DNA of 34,852 bases. Origin: Strigamia acuminata (taxonomy: Eukaryota; Arthropoda; Chilopoda; Geophilomorpha; Linotaeniidae). The notes under the pieces are model-generated. The model did not search any database, was not told where the DNA came from, and saw only the letters and a program-made list of their open reading frames with translations. This document shows positions 29,713 to 34,852 of this stretch, piece after piece. The translations under genes were made by a program, and so were the position numbers. The stretch lies in the NCBI GenBank assembly GCA_949358305.1, contig CASHSZ010000013.1:57501-92352 (forward strand), read 5' to 3'. The first letter of the stretch is position 1. Each line of letters starts with the position of its first letter.

Positions 29713-32700
29713 TCCCGTTACGGGATCATGACGGGCCGTTACGGGATCGTGACGGGACCGTCGGCGGCCCGTTAACGGCTTGTACGGGCCGTTACGGGAT
29801 CGTGACGGGACCGTCGGCGGCCCGTTAACGGCCCGTGCGGACCGTTACGGGATCGTGACGGGACCGTCGGCGGCCCGTTAACGGCCCGTGCGGGCCCATG
29901 CGGGCCGTTGACGGGCCGTTGACGGGCCGTTGACGGGCCGTTAACGGGCCGTTAACGGGCCGTGACGGTGTAAATCGAAAAAATCAACAACCGACAACAC
30001 GTACGTGAAAACGCGTACAACATTCATAGACATTAATCTCGAATCCTGTTTTTGGTTTTACGCCGTTAACGGGCCGTTAACGGCCCGTTAACGGCCCGTC
30101 AACGGCCCGCATGGAGTCGTACGGGCCGTTAACGGGCTGCCGACGGTCCCGTCACGATCCCGTCACGGCTCGTGCGGGCCGTTAACGGGCCGCCGACAGT
30201 CCCGTCACGATCCCGTCACGGCCTGTGCGGGCCGTTAACGGGCCGTTAACGGGCCGTTAACGGCCCGTTAACGGCGTAAAACCAAAAACAGGATTCGAGA
30301 TTAATGTCTATGAATGTTGTACGCGTTTTCACGTACGTGTTGTCGGTTGTTGATTTTTTCGATTTACGCCGTAACGGCCCGTTAACGGCCCGTTAACGGC
30401 CCGTCAACGGCCCGTCAACGGCCCGCAACGGCCCGCACGGGCCGTTAACGGGCCGTCGACGATCCCGTCACGATCCCGCAACGGCCCGCACGGGCCGTTA
30501 ACGGGCCGCTGACGGTCCCGTCACGATCCCGTCACGGCCTTCGTTCCCGGACTTCGGCTCGCCGACGGCCCGTACGACCTCACGCGGGCCGTTAACGGGC
30601 CGTTAACGGCCCGTTAACGGCCCGTTAACGGCGTAAAACCAAAAACAGGATTCGAGATTAATGTCTATGAATGTTGTACGCGTTTTCATGTACGTGTTGT
30701 CGGTTGTTGATTTTTTCGATTCACGCCGTAACGGCCCGTTAACGGCCCGTTAACGGCCCGTCAACGGCCCGTCAACGGCCCGTCAACGGCCCGCAACGGC
30801 CCGCACGGGCCGTTAACGGGCCGTCGACGATCCCGTCACGATCCCGCAACGGCCCGCACGGGCCGTTAACGGGCCGCTGACGGTCCCGTCACGATCCCGC
30901 AACGGCCCGCACGGGCCGTTAACGGGCCGTCGACGATCCCGTCACGATCCCGCAACGGCCCGCACGGGCCGTTAACGGGCCGCTGACGGTCCCGTCACGA
31001 TCCCGCAACGGCCCGCACGGGCCGTTAACGGGCCGTCGACGGTCCCGTCACGATCCCGCAACGGCCCGCACGGGCCGTTAACGGCCCGTTAACGGCCCGT
31101 TAACGGCCCGTTAACGGGGCAAAACCGAAAACAGGATTCGAGATTAATGTCTATGAATGTTGTACGCGTTTTCATGTACGTGTTGTCGGTTGTTGATTTT
31201 TTCGATTCACGCCGTAACGGCCCGTTAACGGCCCGTTAACGGCCCGTCAACGGCCCGTCAACGGCCCGCAACGGCCCGCACGGGCCGTTAACGGGCCGTC
31301 GACGATCCCGTCACGATCCCGCAACGGCCCGCACGGGCCGTTAACGGGCCGCTGACGGTCCCGTCACGATCCCGTCACGGCCTTCGTTCCCGGACTTCGG
31401 CTCGCCGACGGCCCGTACGACCTCACGCGGGCCGTTAACGGGCCGTTAACGGCCCGTTAACGGCCCGTTAACGGCGTAAAACCAAAAACAGGATTCGAGA
31501 TTAATGTCTATGAATGTTGTACGCGTTTTCATGTACGTGTTGTCGGTTGTTGATTTTTTCGATTCACGCCGTAACGGCCCGTTAACGGCCCGTTAACGGC
31601 CCGTCAACGGCCCGTCAACGGCCCGCAACGGCCCGCACGGGCCGTTAACGGGCCGTCGACGATCCCGTCACGATCCCGCAACGGCCCGCACGGGCCGTTA
31701 ACGGGCCGCTGACGGTCCCGTCACGATCCCGCAACGGCCCGCACGGGCCGTTAACGGGCCGTCGACGATCCCGTCACGATCCCGCAACGGCCCGCACGGG
31801 CCGTTAACGGGCCGCTGACGGTCCCGTCACGATCCCGCAACGGCCCGCACGGGCCGTTAACGGGCCGTCGACGGTCCCGTCACGATCCCGCAACGGCCCG
31901 CACGGGCCGGGGCCGTTAACGGCCCGTTAACGGCCCGTTAACGGCCCGTTAACGGGGCAAAACCGAAAACAGGATTCGAGATTAATGTCTATGAATGTTG
32001 TACGCGTTTTCATGTACGTGTTGTCGGTTGTTGATTTTTTCGATTCACGCCGTAACGGCCCGTTAACGGCCCGTTAACGGCCCGTCAACGGCCCGTCAAC
32101 GGCCCGCAACGGCCCGCACGGGCCGTTAACGGGCCGTCGACGATCCCGTCACGATCCCGCAACGGCCCGCACGGGCCGTTAACGGGCCGCTGACGGTCCC
32201 GTCACGATCCCGTCACGGCCTTCGTTCCCGGACTTCGGCTCGCCGACGGCCCGTACGACCTCACGCGGGCCGTTAACGGGCCGTTAACGGCCCGTTAACG
32301 GCCCGTTAACGGCGTAAAACCAAAAACAGGATTCGAGATTAATGTCTATGAATGTTGTACGCGTTTTCATGTACGTGTTGTCGGTTGTTGATTTTTTCGA
32401 TTCACGCCGTAACGGCCCGTTAACGGCCCGTTAACGGCCCGTCAACGGCCCGTCAACGGCCCGCAACGGCCCGCACGGGCCGTTAACGGGCCGTCGACGA
32501 TCCCGTCACGATCCCGCAACGGCCCGCACGGGCCGTTAACGGGCCGCTGACGGTCCCGTCACGATCCCGCAACGGCCCGCACGGGCCGTTAACGGGCCGT
32601 CGACGATCCCGTCACGATCCCGCAACGGCCCGCACGGGCCGTTAACGGGCCGCTGACGGTCCCGTCACGATCCCGCAACGGCCCGCACGGGCCGTTAACG

Positions 32701-33468
32701 GGCCGTCGACGGTCCCGTCACGATCCCGCAACGGCCCGCACGGGCCGTTAACGGCCCGTTAACGGCCCGTTAACGGCCCGTTAACGGGGCAAAACCGAAA
32801 ACAGGATTCGAGATTAATGTCTATGAATGTTGTACGCGTTTTCATGTACGTGTTGTCGGTTGTTGATTTTTTCGATTCACGCCGTAACGGCCCGTTAACG
32901 GCCCGTTAACGGCCCGTCAACGGCCCGTCAACGGCCCGCAACGGCCCGCACGGGCCGTTAACGGGCCGTCGACGATCCCGTCACGATCCCGCAACGGCCC
33001 GCACGGGCCGTTAACGGGCCGCTGACGGTCCCGTCACGATCCCGTCACGGCCTTCGTTCCCGGACTTCGGCTCGCCGACGGCCCGTACGACCTCACGCGG
33101 GCCGTTAACGGGCCGTTAACGGGCCGTTAACGGCCCGTTAACGGCGTAAAACCAAAAACAGGATTCGAGATTAATGTCTATGAATGTTGTACGCGTTTTC
33201 ACGTACGTGTTGTCGGTTGTTGATTTTTTCGATTCACGCCGTAACGGCCCGTTAACGGCCCGTTAACGGCCCGTCAACGGCCCGTCAACGGCCCGCATGG
33301 AGTCGTACGGGCCGTTAACGGGCCGCCGACGGTCCCGTCACGATCCCGTCACGGCCCGTGCGGGCCGTTAACGGGCCGCCAACGGTCCCGTCACGATCCC
33401 GTCACGGCTCGTGCGGGCCGTTAACGGGCCGCCGACAGTCCCGTCACGATCCCGTAACGGGCTGAAAA
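29713..33468. repeat. GC-rich palindromic satellite with about 840-bp higher-order repeat
   Basis: Base units are about 11 bases (CGGCCCGTTAA and its complement), rich in GTTAAC palindromes, mixed with GATCCCGTCACG units. An AT-richer spacer of about 97 bases recurs: once inverted (about 29969-30064), then forward starting at 30274, 30631, 31117, 31474, 31955, 32312, 32787 and 33144. Spacings alternate 357 and 486/481/475, so two cassettes form a higher-order unit of 843, 838 and 832 bases. One cassette carries the marker CCTTCGTTCCCGGACTTCGG (30538, 31381, 32219, 33051). Spacers also alternate by type (GCGTAAAACCAAAAACAGG or GGGCAAAACCGAAAACAGG). Orientation flips near 30065-30270. No gene is supported inside. 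Confidence 0.95.
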
Positions 33469-33848
33469 CGGGAAAACTGAAAGAGTCGGGTGCGAGACCA
33501 CGTGACCCGGAGTGTGGTTTTTGGGGGCGAGGGCCGTCCTCCGACCGCGCCGTGACGCGCCCCGAGTCGGATCAAGAGGCGACCCGGTCGGAAACCGAAC
33601 CTCGGGGTTCCTCGAGGCGTGGTTTTTTGGGGACGGGGGGAGGGGGGGGGGGGGGGATCGGGTCGCGTGCTCCGACCGCGCCGCAACGCGATGTGGGTCG
33701 GTCACCAACTTTTGTCAATTTTTGACAAATTTCCACGGAATTTCAGCAACATTTTACGAGACGTTTCTGCCCGACTAGACACGTTTCCGCAGGTTTTAGC
33801 AAAACAACGTTAAATTCTGTGGAAATTTATCAAATGTTGACAAAATTC
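33469..33848 (+). repeat. Right inverted arm of the satellite block
   Basis: Mirror of 29354-29712, with a G tract at about 33636-33656 opposite the C tract of the left arm. Its outer end again forms a hairpin (33714-33738 with 33820-33844). The first 110 bases also match 17820-17930. Confidence 0.85.
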
Positions 33849-34418
33849 TGTGCAAGTTTTGTCAGATACTTACTTACTTACGATATAAACTCGAACGTCG
33901 TCCATCGACACTCTCAACATTCCACCGGACATTTTCCGGAAGAGTTTGTCCCGATCGGGACCACGCCTCGACGAAGCCCGGGACCCGGTTTCCGACCGGG
34001 TCGTTTTTGGCCCAAGTCACGGCGCGTCGCGGCGCTTTCGGAGCACGCGACCCGATCCCCCCCTCCCCCCGTTCTCAAAAACCACGCCTCGACGAAGCCC
34101 GGGACCCGGTTTCCGACCGGGTCGTTTTTGGCCCAAGTCACGGCGCGTCGCGGCGCGTTCGGAGCACATGAACCGATCCCCCCTCCCTCCCGTCACAAAA
34201 ACCACGTTTTAGCGAAACCCTTGACCGGTCACAAAACCCACCGAACACCGAAAAGCAACGAACAAAACGCGCTCGGTCGCACGAACTACTCGGCCAAAAC
34301 AACATCCGCAAATTCCGCATCACAGTCGCGATCAACGAAACAACGTATAGGCCGCCGTAATGTTAAAAAGCGGGACCCTTTCGCCCCCGACAAAATCCGC
34401 ACACATACCCCAAGGTTA
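33849..34418 (+). repeat. Satellite-associated flank with a 121-bp tandem duplication
   Basis: CCACGCCTCGACGAAGCCCG starts at 33961 and again at 34082, so about 95 bases recur with period 121. From about 34140 to 34418 it matches 17935-18217 closely and ends at the same ACATACCCCAAGGTTA. The ORFs here (Arg/Pro-rich) follow from GC-rich repeats and are not supported as genes. Confidence 0.8.
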
Positions 34419-34852
34419 TAAAGAAGACGAATATAATACACTTTTCAACAAGAAACACTTCTAAACTTTACTTTTGACAAAATAAAATTAAACTTCGCGT
34501 TTGTTTGACACGTGTTAGCTTTTGCAGGTTACACGGCACACAAAATTCGAATCGTGACTGAAATCGGGACGGCGTGGTCAAGATGACTCTGGAACACGTC
34601 TTCTGGTCTGGTCTGGATGCGAATGATCAGTATCTGATCTGGTCCTCCTTTAATAGCAGGGGGCTGGGGATCCCTAGATCTCCCAACTTCTGATTGGCGG
34701 ATGTTAGTGTCGGCCAATGGTATAAAGGACGTTACATCTATTTAGTAGTTCTCTACTAAGTCCGTTCCCTTCGAGATTCAATTTTACCGATAAAATAAAA
34801 TTCCTTCGGGAAGACATTCGTAAAATATTGTATTTTTCAAATGAAAATAAAA
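34419..34852. promoter_or_regulatory. Unique tail with a promoter-like CCAAT/TATA cluster
   Basis: No ORF is supported. 34693-34697 holds ATTGG (reverse CCAAT), 34714-34718 CCAAT, and 34721-34728 TATAAAGG, spaced like a plus-strand core promoter or the U3 of an LTR. A/T-rich sequence with ATAAAATAAAA follows. It might be part of another LTR cut by the window edge. Confidence 0.3.

Noticed and set aside
29458-29828. Arg/Pro-rich ORFs in the satellite arms (also at 17755-18003 and 33411-34421)
   Set aside because: They recur only because the repeat recurs. No splice context and no codon-level conservation was evident.
29713-33468. CRISPR-like reading of the regular repeats and spacers
   Set aside because: The spacers are near-identical copies, the repeats are palindromic satellite units, and the setting is eukaryotic with no cas genes.

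Overview
The window looks like nuclear DNA of a eukaryote that I cannot place to species. The signs are GT-AG introns, AATAAA signals, two intact Ty1/copia retrotransposons, a ribosomal protein S23 pseudogene, CpG-rich satellite DNA and very dense microsatellites inside introns. The primer sites of both retrotransposons fit an initiator-Met tRNA of the animal/fungal type (TGGTAGCAGAGG), so a non-vertebrate animal or a protist with such a tRNA is possible. This is inference only.

Layout. 1-6391: copia element A on the minus strand (3' LTR cut by the window edge), with an intact pol ORF but no Gag capsid region. It sits antisense in an intron of a plus-strand gene whose last four exons are at 6463-7034. 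7807-12664: a 14-exon minus-strand gene (gene A, 1060 aa predicted), all junctions in frame. 14170-14670 and 16542-17059: two short paralogues (genes B and C). A, B and C share two zinc-finger-like C-X2-C...H-W-X3-H modules with conserved intron positions. Between B and C lie scrambled copies of an RPS23 (uS12) pseudogene. 17363-18217: satellite DNA with a unique flank. 18220-25476: copia element B, complete, with identical LTRs and a TAAAC target duplication. 25961-27258: a 4-exon gene (D) for an acidic/coiled-coil protein. 27791-27866: a tRNA-like Pol III sequence. 28605-29006: the last exon of a coiled-coil gene (E). 29354-33848: about 3.75 kb of GC-rich palindromic satellite, with a higher-order period near 840 bp, between inverted arms of about 370 bp. 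33849-34418 repeats the flank seen beside element B. The last 430 bases hold a promoter-like stretch.

How it fits together. The minus-strand genes A-E share a style: phase-0 introns, microsatellite-filled introns, low-complexity acidic, Lys/Glu or Pro/Ser exons. A-C are clearly one duplicated family. The repeats interlock: both copia elements carry the same 85-nt leader RNA fold with compensatory changes, and the satellite family occurs twice with one shared right end. The signals I rate most worth following are the covarying leader fold, the HW-type double zinc-finger family, the foldback satellite, and the Gag-less but pol-intact copia element.
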